Source: Streptomyces sp. CB01201 | GTDB taxonomy: Bacteria > Actinomycetota > Actinomycetes > Streptomycetales > Streptomycetaceae | Reading direction: 5' to 3' | Length of the DNA: 64,000 nt | NCBI RefSeq assembly: GCF_002803085.1 | Contig: NZ_NNBJ01000021.1 | Span: 56,474-120,473 of the forward strand | Part shown: positions 51,197-58,946 of the stretch, in pieces | Position numbering within the stretch: the first letter of the stretch is position 1 | Layout: each line of letters starts with the position of its first letter | Made by a program: the position numbers and the translations under genes | Notes under the pieces: generated by a model | Database searches by the model: none | What the model saw: the letters and a program-made list of their open reading frames with translations, nothing else | Told to the model about the DNA's origin: nothing

Positions 51197-52180
51197 TCAA
51201 CTTGTGGCTGCCGCGTCCTGAGGTTGGCTGGTTTCGGCGACGACAGTGGACTGTGTGTTGGTGTCGGCCGAACGCCAAGCCAGTTTGCCTTGTGTTACGG
51301 CGAGGACGGCACCCGCCACCAGCACCAGTGCTCCGATGCCCTGAAGCCAGCCGAAGGATTCGCTCAGGAGGAGGGTGGCGCACAGGGTGTTGATCACGGG
51401 CACGTTGAACATCATGAGGGAGGCCTTGGCCGGCCCCACGCTCTTGACTCCTCGGTAGTAGAGGAGGTTGGCCACGGCTGCGGCCCCGACTGCCAGGAAG
51501 ATGACGTTCAGCCAGACCGTGGTAGGCAGTTCGCTCCATGCAACGTCCATGGCATCGGGGGCCGCCAGGAGGCCGAGCAGTACGGCGCCCGCGCAGGTTG
51601 CGTATGTGGTGGCCTTGAGCGGGTCGATGCCGGCCAGGACCCGCGGTCCTGCCAGGGTGTAGGACGCCCAGCAGACTGCGCTTGCAAGGAAGAGAGCGTC
51701 GCCCCAGAGGCGGGACGATCCGCCGCCTCCGCTGCCGCCGGCACCGATGAAGAAGATCCCCGCGCCGGTGAGCCCGAGAGCCAGGCCCGTGACGCGCGCC
51801 CAGGTGGCCTTCTCCTTGCCGGTCAGCAGAAGAAACGTACTCGTCAGGACGGGGCTCATGACGGGGATGAGGATGCCGGCGTCCAGGGAGGGAGCCATCG
51901 ACAGGCCCCAGAAGAAGAACCCGTTGTAAGCGAAGACACCCAGCACGCCCGCGCCTGCGGCGAGCCATCCATTACGGGCCGGCACACGCGGAGTCCGCCT
52001 GCCGAACGTCGCGACGGCGAGCAGCAGGGCCAGTGCACCGCCGCCGAATCGTAGGAAGGCTCCCACGGAGTGCGGCACATGCTCCACGACTGATTTGGAG
52101 CTGGAGAAGGAGCTTCCCCACAGCACCATCGTCACCATCAGCAGCGGATACGGATTGCTGAACCTACTGGTCTTTCCCAT
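51197..52180 (-). CDS. EamA (DMT) family transporter
   Basis: A 327-residue membrane protein with ten predicted hydrophobic helices in two EamA repeats. Typical stretches are VTMVLWGSSFSSSKSVVEHV in repeat 1 and LYYRGVKSVGPAKASLMMFN near the end of repeat 2. The DMT superfamily exports metabolites or amino acids. It starts at 52180 and is divergent from an AraC-type regulator, about 65 bp apart, a common transporter/regulator pairing. The cargo is unknown. Confidence 0.9.
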   Translation of the reverse strand: MGKTSRFSNPYPLLMVTMVLWGSSFSSSKSVVEHVPHSVGAFLRFGGGALALLLAVATFGRRTPRVPARNGWLAAGAGVLGVFAYNGFFFWGLSMAPSLDAGILIPVMSPVLTSTFLLLTGKEKATWARVTGLALGLTGAGIFFIGAGGSGGGGSSRLWGDALFLASAVCWASYTLAGPRVLAGIDPLKATTYATCAGAVLLGLLAAPDAMDVAWSELPTTVWLNVIFLAVGAAAVANLLYYRGVKSVGPAKASLMMFNVPVINTLCATLLLSESFGWLQGIGALVLVAGAVLAVTQGKLAWRSADTNTQSTVVAETSQPQDAAATS

Positions 52181-52245
52181 GCGCCGACTCTGGCTGAGGA
52201 TGCCCCCCTCTGACTTGAACGCTCGTGCGCGACGACAATGGGTCC

Positions 52246-53082
52246 ATGAGGAATGGAGACAGCTGGGTGCGTTACTGGCGGGACGGGGGCCGTGATCTGG
52301 AGGCCATGCACGCGCACTTCCATGATCATGTGTATGCGCCGCACAGCCACGACACCTATTCCTTCGGCATCACCGACCTGGGCGCGCAGGCCTTCCGCTG
52401 TCGAGGGGCGCACCATACGAGCGGGGCCGGCATGGTGATGGCGTTCAATCCCGACGAGGTGCACGACGGCCAGGCCGCTGCCGAGTTGGGGTACCAGTAC
52501 CGCATCGTGCACATCGGTCCTTCGGTGGTGCGCGCGACCCTGGGAGATGCCGCGGGAGACGGTTCCGCAGGGACGATGCCCTTGTTCGTGCGGCCGGTAT
52601 TGACGGACCCCGTGCTCACCGGGGCGCTGGCGCGTCTGCATGAGGCGCTGGTGCACGGCTGTGGTGACTTGGCGCGGGAGGAACTCCTGACGGCCACGGT
52701 TGTCGCGCTCGCGGAGCGGGGTGCGACGCGCGCGCCGCGCAAGCAGACCCTGGGGGGCGCGGCGCAGCGGCAGGCGGCACGGCGCGCGCATGCTCTGCTG
52801 AACGAGCTGTTCCTGGAGCCGATATCGGCGAACGACCTGGCCTTGGAGGCCGGCTGCAGCCGGTTCGCGCTGTATCGGGCGTTCCGCACGGAGTTCGGGA
52901 TGGCGCCGAGCGACTATCAGCGTCTTCTGCGCCTTCGTCGAGCCCGGCGTCTGTTGGCCGGCGGACTGTTGCCGGCGGATGCCGCGGCATCCGCCGGCTT
53001 CTCCGATCAGGCCCACTTCAACCGGTGGTTCAAGCGGGCCTACGGAATTACTCCGGCGGTCTACCAGCGGGCTGCGCGCTGA
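52246..53082 (+). CDS. AraC family transcriptional regulator
   Basis: A 278-residue regulator. The N-terminal half is a cupin-type AraC ligand domain (HDHVYAPHSHDTYSFGITD, then MVMAFNPDEVHDG). The C-terminal 100 residues hold two helix-turn-helix motifs: ISANDLALEAGCSRFALYRA and AADAAASAGFSDQAHFNRWF. ATG 52246 is the simplest start; GTG 52225 adds seven residues. Divergent from the EamA transporter, which it probably activates when its ligand is bound. Confidence 0.88.
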   Translation: MRNGDSWVRYWRDGGRDLEAMHAHFHDHVYAPHSHDTYSFGITDLGAQAFRCRGAHHTSGAGMVMAFNPDEVHDGQAAAELGYQYRIVHIGPSVVRATLGDAAGDGSAGTMPLFVRPVLTDPVLTGALARLHEALVHGCGDLAREELLTATVVALAERGATRAPRKQTLGGAAQRQAARRAHALLNELFLEPISANDLALEAGCSRFALYRAFRTEFGMAPSDYQRLLRLRRARRLLAGGLLPADAAASAGFSDQAHFNRWFKRAYGITPAVYQRAAR

Positions 53083-53099
53083 GGGAGTCTGTGCCTGAG

Positions 53100-53287
53100 A
53101 GGGCGAGCGCCGCAGTCTCGGAGGTGTGTCCTGTGACTGGCTCGGCCCCGCCCCGAGGACCCCTCCGGGCGCAGGGCGGGGGCCTTGCCGTTGTGGCGAA
53201 TGGCATTGCCGAGCAACTCGCCCACCACGAGGGCGACACTTGTGACGAGCGGCGGGGTGTCGCCGACGCCGCCTCGCCCCCCGGCGG
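53100..53287 (-). pseudogene. Histidine-kinase-like ATPase (anti-sigma RsbW type) fragment
   Basis: A minus-strand stretch reads GDTPPLVTSVALVVGELLGN and AIRHNGKAPALRPEG, matching the N-box of the short ATP-binding anti-sigma/regulatory proteins abundant in Streptomyces (ELVxNAIRH). There is no start and no further conserved boxes, so only a fragment of about 50 residues remains. Confidence 0.5.
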
Positions 53288-53288
53288 T

Positions 53289-53717
53289 TCAGTGGCACCG
53301 GCCGCTGCCGCTGTAGCACGGGGTGTAGTGGGGGTCCGGGGGCGGAGAGGGCTCGGGATGGCGCTGGTCGTAGCCGTGCTGGGCGAGAGCGAGCAGCACG
53401 GCCGTCGCGCCGGCGACGAGGAGCTGCAGCACCGTCGTCCACGGGGCGCGCGACAGCGCCGCGACGACAGCCAGGATCAGGACGACGACGAGGAAATGTT
53501 CGAGCCAGGCGATGCCGGAGAGGCCGGACGCGTCGGTCCTCGTCCGGTCGCCCTGGGCCGCCCAGAGCTCCATGCTGTCGCTGAAGAGCTTCCAGGCGCC
53601 GAGGGCGGCCTCGATCATCAGGAGCAGGATGCCCCCGGCCAGATCCGTGCCGAGGGAAGTCCTGCTGGACCAGGGGAAGCGCCGACGCGTCGATGGTTCG
53701 GGTAGTGGCTGTGCCAT
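53289..53717 (-). CDS. DUF6234-like small membrane protein
   Basis: A 142-residue protein with an N-terminal polar segment and three hydrophobic helices (DLAGGILLLMIEAALGAWKL, FLVVVLILAVVAALS and TVLQLLVAGATAVLLALAQ), then a Pro-rich tail with two Cys (CYSGSGRC). The pattern resembles DUF6234. An 18-bp perfect palindrome lies 34 bp upstream of the ATG, which suggests control by a palindrome-binding repressor, perhaps the neighbouring MarR protein. The function is unknown. Confidence 0.7.
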   Translation of the reverse strand: MAQPLPEPSTRRRFPWSSRTSLGTDLAGGILLLMIEAALGAWKLFSDSMELWAAQGDRTRTDASGLSGIAWLEHFLVVVLILAVVAALSRAPWTTVLQLLVAGATAVLLALAQHGYDQRHPEPSPPPDPHYTPCYSGSGRCH

Positions 53718-53751
53718 GGGGCGCACCCTGCCAGGTCCTCCGGGGGAACGC

Positions 53752-53769
53752 CTGAGTACGCGTACTCAG
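53752..53769. promoter_or_regulatory. 18-bp perfect palindrome upstream of DUF6234 gene
   Basis: CTGAGTACGCGTACTCAG is perfectly symmetric with no spacer. Its position just upstream of the membrane-protein gene suits an operator. Confidence 0.65.
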
Positions 53770-53771
53770 TC

Positions 53772-53801
53772 CCGGCCGCGGCGGGCGTACGCCGCGGCCG
53801 G
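53772..53801. terminator. Hairpin at the end of the MarR gene
   Basis: CCGGCCGCGGCG (53772-53783) and its complement (53790-53801) form a perfect 12-bp stem with a 6-nt loop, 59 bp past the MarR stop. Confidence 0.7.
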
Positions 53802-53860
53802 CGCACTCAACTTTCCCCCTGCATAGGCCAGTTGGCCCGGCAGTACGCCATTCCTCAACA

Positions 53861-54286
53861 TCACTGATAGGGCGTTTGGGCGGCCAGTCGGCCCAAGAGG
53901 GCTACGCACTGCCGGAGTTGCCGCCGCTCTTCGGGGTCGAGCGTGTCGGTGATGGCCGTGTTGAGCCATCGGGCGCGCTGTGCACGTTCGTGTTCGAGGT
54001 GGGCTCGGCCCGAGTCGGTGATGCGCAGGAGGAGTTTGCGGCCGTCGCTGGGATGGGACTCGGATCCCACCAGGCCCTTGCCGAGGAGCTCCTTCACGGT
54101 CTTGGATGCCGCCTGGTGTGTCACACCGCGTAGCTGGGCGAGGTCGGCCGTGGTGTGGGCGCCGCCCCGCGCCAGGTGGCCGAGGATGGCGGCCTCGCCG
54201 GCGGGCATCGTGTCGGCGGCTCGCACCGTGCGGACCAGTTCGCCGATCACTTGCCGCAGGTCCTCGGCCAGCGCGTCATCGTTCAT
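53861..54286 (-). CDS. MarR family transcriptional regulator
   Basis: A 141-residue winged-helix regulator. TTADLAQLRGVTHQAASKTV is the recognition helix region and LVGSESHPSDGRKLLLRIT the wing with the conserved Asp-Gly-Arg. ATG 54286 gives a normal MarR length. It is divergent from an MBL-fold hydrolase with only 78 bp between the starts, and the gap contains a near-ideal palindrome, so the two are almost certainly one regulatory unit. Confidence 0.88.
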   Translation of the reverse strand: MNDDALAEDLRQVIGELVRTVRAADTMPAGEAAILGHLARGGAHTTADLAQLRGVTHQAASKTVKELLGKGLVGSESHPSDGRKLLLRITDSGRAHLEHERAQRARWLNTAITDTLDPEERRQLRQCVALLGRLAAQTPYQ

Positions 54287-54321
54287 GGCCCGAAGCCTAC
54301 CAAAAGTGTGTAACCTATCTG

Positions 54322-54336
54322 TACAACCATGTTGTA
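54322..54336. promoter_or_regulatory. Putative MarR operator
   Basis: TACAACCATGTTGTA has perfect 6-bp arms around CAT. An outer pair, CCAAAA (54300-54305) and TTTTGG (54341-54346), is also symmetric about the same centre. It overlaps an ATG at 54329, which argues against that codon being a start. Confidence 0.65.
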
Positions 54337-54364
54337 TAAATTTTGGAAGGACCGAGAACTCGCC

Positions 54365-55006
54365 ATGCTTCTCACCAAGTTCGGGCACGCCTGCGTTCGC
54401 ATGGAGAGGGACGGCCGCCGACTGGTCGTCGACCCGGGCGGCCTGACCGAAGCCCAGGCACTGGACGGCGCCGACGCGGTCCTGGTGACTCATGAACACT
54501 TCGATCACTTCGACGAGGCAGTCCTTCGCGAAGCCGCCCTGCGCAACCCGGCCCTGAGGATCTGGACCAACTCCTCCGTTGCCGGGCAGCTCGACGGCCT
54601 CGGCGCTCGGGTCACCGCGGTCGGCGAGGGGGAGTCCTTCACCGCGGCCGGCTTCGACGTGCAGGTCCACGGAACCTGGCACGCACCTATCCACCCCGAT
54701 GTGCCGCGCGTCGGCAACATCGGCTTCCTCGTCGACGATGCCCTGTTCCACCCGGGCGACGCGCTCACCGTCCCGGACACCACCGTCGACACCCTCCTGC
54801 TGCCCGTGCACGGACCCTGGTCCACCACCGGGCAACTCATCGACTACGTGCGTGCGGTGGCCCCACGACAGGCCTGCGCCATACATGACGGCGCCCTCAA
54901 CGACGTGGGCGGCGCGATGATCCGGGGATTCCTGGGCGACAAAGGCCCCGGTACCGGGGCCCCGTACCGTCACCTGACAGCGGGCACGTCCCTCACGATC
55001 GGCTGA
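54365..55006 (+). CDS. MBL-fold metallo-hydrolase
   Basis: A 213-residue metallo-beta-lactamase-fold protein of the UlaG/YycJ-like type. The metal motif is THEHFDHF (His43, His45, Asp47, His48), followed by later His residues in VHGTWHAPIHPD and ALFHPGDAL and a final His in LLLPVHGPW. Such enzymes hydrolyse esters, phosphodiesters or lactones. ATG 54365 is chosen because the upstream ATG lies in the operator; the GGAAGG is 14 nt away, which is rather long. It is divergent from, and probably controlled by, the MarR gene. Confidence 0.87.
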   Translation: MLLTKFGHACVRMERDGRRLVVDPGGLTEAQALDGADAVLVTHEHFDHFDEAVLREAALRNPALRIWTNSSVAGQLDGLGARVTAVGEGESFTAAGFDVQVHGTWHAPIHPDVPRVGNIGFLVDDALFHPGDALTVPDTTVDTLLLPVHGPWSTTGQLIDYVRAVAPRQACAIHDGALNDVGGAMIRGFLGDKGPGTGAPYRHLTAGTSLTIG

Positions 55007-55234
55007 GGCCGGGGGACGACGGACAGCGGCCGCGCGGCTGACCAGGGCCCCGATGGGCAGCTGATCTCTCCCAGCCTGACCTGCCGGTGGGCGCGGTGGA
55101 CCGCGACGCCAACGCGGTGTGCGTGCTGGAGCAACTGCACCAGGCGCTCGGGCGTCCGGGGCTGCCGGGGTCGACGACTGCGCCGCCCGCCTCCTGCTGA
55201 TCCTGCCCCTCCTGGGCGATCCGGAGGTTTCGGA

Positions 55235-55530
55235 GGGGGGCTCTGACAGGGCCAGCGCCGCGGGGTGGGCGCGGGGCAGGACAAACAGGATGAAGGCGAG
55301 ACGAATCTCGCGGCTGCTGTCGTTCGCCGGCTCGAACACGAAGTCGCGCCGCTCGTTGCCCTCCGTGGAAAGCCCTCGCTTGCACTGAGGGTGTTCACCG
55401 ATGCATTCTGCGGCTTGCGGATGATCTCGCTGGGATTGCCTTCCTTGATGAACAGCAGGAAGGCGCCCTTGGTGTCGCGCCAGACGAGATAGCGCAGGAG
55501 TTGTTCGTCCAGAGCCTCGGTGGTGGCCTT
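55235..55530 (-). pseudogene. Relic of an unidentified large protein's C-terminal domain
   Basis: Two minus-strand frames join to give QLLRYLVWRDTKGAFLLFIK, EGNPSEIIRKPQNAS, then after a shift HPQCKRGLSTEGNERRDFVF and EPANDSSREIRLAFILFVLP. The YLVWRD...LLFIKEGNPSEII pattern occurs at the C-terminus of some bacterial hypothetical and defence-type proteins. No start or remaining domains were found. At least one frameshift is present. Confidence 0.5.
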
Positions 55531-55847
55531 GGGCCCGCTCCGGATCTGTGGGCCGTCGCCGACATCCCGCCGCCACCGAGCTGTCCGCGGGCGCTGGCGA
55601 CGACAGGGGTTCCGGCCTGCCCGAGGGCGCGTTCCAGCTGCCCAACGACGCCCGCATGGCCCGCTTCATCGGCGCCGCCCCGCCGGCCGGCCACGGGCCG
55701 CACCGCTACTTCGTCGTGGTGCACGCCCTCGACGTCGGCATCATCGGCGTGCCCACCGAGGCCACTCCCGCCGTCCTCGGCTTCACCATGGCCGGCCACA
55801 TCCTCGGCCGTGCAGTCCTGACCGCAACCGCGGAAACCCCCGCCTGA
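55530..55847 (+). pseudogene. YbhB/YbcL (PEBP, Raf-kinase-inhibitor-like) protein, 5' end lost
   Basis: The frame reads GSGLPEGAFQLPNDARMARF, IGAAPPAGHGPHRYFVVVHA, GFTMAGHILGRAVLTATAE and a stop at 55847, a clear match to the C-terminal half of PEBP-family proteins. Upstream, WAVADIP appears in another frame, so a frameshift and loss of the N-terminal half have inactivated it. Confidence 0.7.
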
Positions 55848-55856
55848 CCAGCAGCA

Positions 55857-56000
55857 TGTCCCGGCTCATCGACACTAAGGAGATGTACCTGCGCGCTGTC
55901 CTGGAGATTGAGGAGGAAAGCGTGGTCCCCATGCGCGCCCGCATCGCCGAGCAACTGAACCAGAGCGGACACACTGTCAGCCAGACGGTCGCCCGGACGG
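55857..56000 (+). pseudogene. DtxR/IdeR iron-dependent repressor, DNA-binding fragment
   Basis: From ATG 55857 the translation SRLIDTKEMYLRAVLEIEEE and VPMRARIAEQLNQSGHTVSQ, then TVARTERD, matches the first 45 residues of DtxR/DmdR regulators. The similarity breaks off at about 56000, and the metal-binding and dimer domains are absent. Confidence 0.7.
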
Positions 56001-56009
56001 AGCGCGATC

Positions 56010-56233
56010 CTTACCCTCGTCGACCCGCTGGCCGCCCAGACTCACGGGGTCCGGTTCTCCGCTGGCGGTCCGACCGAGAACCGGACTGCCGCAGCCCTGG
56101 ACGCTGTCGCAGCGCTCTATGCGAACGGGAGTCTCGCGGCGGGTTCACGCCCAAATGCCTCTGTCCGACGCCGCTCAGGCGCACCGAGCCGTCGAGAGCG
56201 GCACCCTCGGCGGAAATCGTCCTGACAATCTGA
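56010..56233 (+). pseudogene. Zinc-type alcohol dehydrogenase/quinone oxidoreductase, 3' relic
   Basis: Across three frames the DNA gives LVDPLAAQTHGVRFSAGG, TAAALDAVAALYANGSL, then RRVHAQMPLSDAAQAHRAVE, SGTLGG and finally EIVLTI with a stop at 56233. The ...AAxAHRxVESGxxxGKIVLTI ending is typical of medium-chain dehydrogenases. Frameshifts separate the pieces, and the catalytic domain is missing. Confidence 0.65.
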
Positions 56234-56340
56234 TGGCGGGCCCGCGCGGCAGGCAGTCCGGTTTCTGGGCCACGCCGGCGAGGAGAAGGCATCTGCCAGA
56301 GGCTGACTCCTCGATCATGATCGTCGGTCATACTGGCCGT

Positions 56341-56775
56341 ATGACCTCGTCGCTTCGGCCTCCTGCGCGACGTCCTTGCGAGATCTGTCCCTATCGGCGC
56401 GACGTGCCTGCGGGGATCTGGGCCAGTGAGGAGTACGCGAAGCTCCGGCGTTACGACGCCGACACTCCGGATCAGCCCACGGGACTGTTCCAGTGTCATC
56501 AGGCAGATGCCGACAGTGCTGTCCGGCGCGTCTGTGCCGGGTGGGCTGGATGCCACGAGGGCGAGGAACTGCTCGCCCTGCGCCTGGCGTTGCTCCACGG
56601 CGGCATCGACATCGCCACGTTCGAGGCCGTGGTCGAGTACGTGTCGCCGGTACCGCTGTTCTCGTCGGGCAGGGAGGCCGCAACGCACGGGGAAACAGGC
56701 ATCGAAACACCGGACGAGAAGGCTCGGCACCTGATCAGCAAGATCAGTCGGACGCGCAACGACCTCGTGCAGTAG
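56341..56775 (+). CDS. DUF6283 family protein
   Basis: A 144-residue protein. The start RRPCEICPYRRDVPAGIWAS with a CxxC pair, then EEYAKLRRYD, FQCHQADADSAVRRVCAGW and CHEGEELLALRLA, matches DUF6283, an actinobacterial family with clustered Cys/His that could bind a metal. ATG 56341 opens the frame; the longer frame upstream belongs to the dehydrogenase relic. It is one of the few intact genes in this decayed stretch. The function is unknown. Confidence 0.75.
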   Translation: MTSSLRPPARRPCEICPYRRDVPAGIWASEEYAKLRRYDADTPDQPTGLFQCHQADADSAVRRVCAGWAGCHEGEELLALRLALLHGGIDIATFEAVVEYVSPVPLFSSGREAATHGETGIETPDEKARHLISKISRTRNDLVQ

Positions 56776-56785
56776 AGGTTCTCGC

Positions 56786-57100
56786 TCAGGTGCGGAGCCG
56801 GATGAGGGGTGCGGCCACGATGCCGCTGCCGCGGCAGATGTATCGGCGCTTGTCACAGCGGGCAGCGACGGCTCGGAACTGTTTGACCGTGTTGATTGCC
56901 CGCCCGCTCGACGGTGTTCCTCGTTTGGTGCCGGGTCTGGTCGAAACCCGGCGGTCGGCTGCCGCCCGAGCCTCGGCGCCGACGAGCGGTTCTGAAGGCG
57001 CTCCTCTCCGGGACCACGGCGGGATGCCGCGGCGGCGCAGGTGGGACCGGATCAGTATGTTGCTGTACGCCTTGTCGGCGGCGATGACTGCGCCCGGGAT
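56786..57100 (-). pseudogene. IS5-family transposase 3' relic
   Basis: Reading leftward: ADKAYSNILIRSHLRRRGIP, AVVPERSAFRTARRRRGSGG, RPPGFDQTRHQTRNTVERA, then in another frame QFRAVAARCDKRRYICRGSG and a stop at 56786. This is the C-terminal third of an IS5-type transposase with a frameshift. No ends were recognised. Confidence 0.7.
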
Positions 57101-57264
57101 AGACGGCGTTGTAGTGCATCGTGGTGTTGATGTCGTCGTGGCCGGCGATGACCTGTGCGATGTGCGGGGTCAGGCCGCTCATGATCGCGTAGGTGATGAA
57201 CATCCAGCGGAAGTCGTGGGGGTGGTAGTCGAGCAGCTCACCCATGGCGTCGGTCAGCTGGGCG
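57093..57264 (-). pseudogene. Tyrosine site-specific integrase fragment
   Basis: The minus strand gives LLDYHPHDFRWMFITYAIMS, GLTPHIAQVIAGHDDIN and TTMHYNAVYPG, the HxxR...GH...Y signature of phage/ICE-type tyrosine recombinases, including the catalytic His, Arg and GH. About 55 residues remain; the last part runs into the IS5 relic. Confidence 0.72.
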
Positions 57265-57445
57265 GCTCCCTTACCCCCACGCCGACCCACCACTTCGTGA
57301 AGGCTCCCGGCTTCCCGGTGATCGTGGTCCAGTCCGCCCCGGACACACCGCCCCGAACCGGCCGGACGGCACCTCAGCAGATGCATCTCGACTTCGGCGT
57401 CGACGACCTCGCAACCGCCGACCGCATGGCACCTGGGGAAGCCCG
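57265..57445 (+). pseudogene. VOC (glyoxalase-like) protein fragment
   Basis: The frame reads THHFVKAPGFPVIVVQSAPD, TPPRTGRTAPQQMHLDFGVD and DLATADRMA, which matches an internal piece of a VOC-superfamily protein. There is no start and no remaining strands. Confidence 0.6.
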
Positions 57446-57608
57446 GTGGTCACGCCCTAATCAGCGGTCTGTCGGTGCCTTCGGAGCTGGTGACACCCTC
57501 CCGGCCACGCAGTCGACAACGTGAGGTAGTCATGCCAACTCCGAAGGCCGGAAACCCTATTGCGGGGCTGCGAAAACGGTAGTGGGGGGCTCATGCGGCC
57601 CAGAGCCG

Positions 57609-57639
57609 GAGCCCGACGGGATTCCCGTCGTGCGGGCTC
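57609..57639. terminator. Hairpin after the LAETG protein gene
   Basis: An inner stem CGACGGGA-T-TCCCGTCG and outer arms GAGCCCG and CGGGCTC form a nested hairpin, about 62 bp past the minus-strand stop. Confidence 0.6.
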
Positions 57640-57700
57640 GACCCGGGCCTGTAGGCACAGGGTGGGCCGCTGCCTGTTCCCTGCCATCGGCCGGGCTTCG

Positions 57701-58375
57701 TCAGTGTCGTCCGACAGCAGTGCGTCGACGCATCGCTATCAGCACGACTGCCCCGCCTGCAATCACCGCAACGCCCGATCCGGCGATCAGAGTGCCGTTG
57801 CCGCCGCCTCCGGTCTCGGCCAGTGCGGTGCCCGTTGTCGGTGAGGTTTCGGTGGTCGGGAGGGCCGGGGAGGCCGTGGGCACGGTTGTGGCCGCCCACG
57901 AGGCGGGCTTCGCGGCGCTGGTCGGCGACGCTGCATGGCCCGGCTTGGACGGGGCGCCGGACGAGTGGGAGGCGGCCGGGGCGCAGGGGACGTCGGGCGA
58001 GATCGGCAGGCTTGTCAGCCGCTCGTCGGTCAGGTTGCCTACCGTCACTGAGACGTTCCATTGGTAGCCGGAAAGCCACGGCACCAGGATCGTGGTGCGA
58101 CCGCCCGACGCCGTGGGGTGTTCGATGTGACCGCTACCGAGGATCTCGCCATCGAAACCGGACGCCATCCGGACGCGTACGGTGACGTCCGCGGGCGTGC
58201 CCGACGGATCCTTGTCCGTAATGGTGATGGCGGCGCGGGCCTCGCCCGTGCTGGTGTCGCACGTTGCCTTCGCGGTGAAGTCGCCGATGCTGCAGGCGTG
58301 GGCGCTGCCGGAGGCGATGAGCATGAAGCCGGCTGCGGACGCGGCGGTAGAGATGACGGCACGCTTGGACAGCAA
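57701..58375 (-). CDS. Sortase-anchored surface protein (LAETG motif)
   Basis: A 224-residue exported protein. I start it at TTG 58375, 4 nt after GGGGAGGG; the signal peptide LSKRAVISTAASAAGFMLIA ends near GSAHA, with Cys28 next. The mature part has a beta-rich domain (AAITITDKDPSGTPADVTVR, GHIEHPTASGGRTTILVPW), a Ser/Thr/Pro/Ala-rich stalk, then LAETG (about 185-189), a hydrophobic helix and RRRTAVGRH. LAxTG is the motif cut by class E sortases in Streptomyces, so it should be covalently attached to peptidoglycan. A longer ATG/GTG frame upstream is possible but has no signal-like start. Confidence 0.8.
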   Translation of the reverse strand: MLSKRAVISTAASAAGFMLIASGSAHACSIGDFTAKATCDTSTGEARAAITITDKDPSGTPADVTVRVRMASGFDGEILGSGHIEHPTASGGRTTILVPWLSGYQWNVSVTVGNLTDERLTSLPISPDVPCAPAASHSSGAPSKPGHAASPTSAAKPASWAATTVPTASPALPTTETSPTTGTALAETGGGGNGTLIAGSGVAVIAGGAVVLIAMRRRTAVGRH

Positions 58376-58946
58376 GGGTCCCTCCCCAGGGAAACGTTCC
58401 ACGAGCAGTTCCGCGGGACGGATGCCACTCGCCGCAGGTTTATACCCGCGGAATGCTTCGGGGCGCCTGGGCCGGGCGAAGCGGCTCATCATTGCACCCC
58501 CGTGCCATTGCCAACACACCAGCCTCGTCGTGAGACTGTGTCGCCGTCCAAGTCTCAGAGCGGTCAGTGATTCACGGGACGGCCAAACGTTCTGGAAGCC
58601 GTGGCAGAGCGCGAGAGAGCGTCAGGCCGCCTTGCATCAGCCGATGGGCACGGCCTCGGCCCAATTCCTCTACTCGGTCGCGGCCTGCCGCTTCTTCTGA
58701 GGTTCCTCAAGTAGTCCATCCTGCGCAGTGAAGGACCGGCACTAAGTCGACCTGGGCGTCGGGGTGGACTGGGCCGGTGAACGGCTCCAATAGCCGATCC
58801 ACGAGATTGACTGTGATGACTGCACCGCCCGACGGTAGAGCGTCCTGGCAGGGAAAAACCGCCCGGACGCTCGACGGGCAGGCGTATGCCGTCCTTCCGT
58901 TCACCACGTGCGTGTCACGCGGTAGCACCGCCTGCTCCGGCGCATC
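58376..58946. other. Intergenic region with an inverted repeat
   Basis: About 570 bp. TGAGACT (58531-58537) and AGTCTCA (58551-58557) form a 7-bp inverted repeat upstream of the LAETG gene, possibly an operator. No gene was recognised in the rest. Confidence 0.4.

Noticed and set aside
53861..55669. 602-codon minus-strand frame covering MarR and the MBL gene
   Set aside because: Only the last 141 codons are MarR; the rest is antisense to the MBL hydrolase or belongs to relics.
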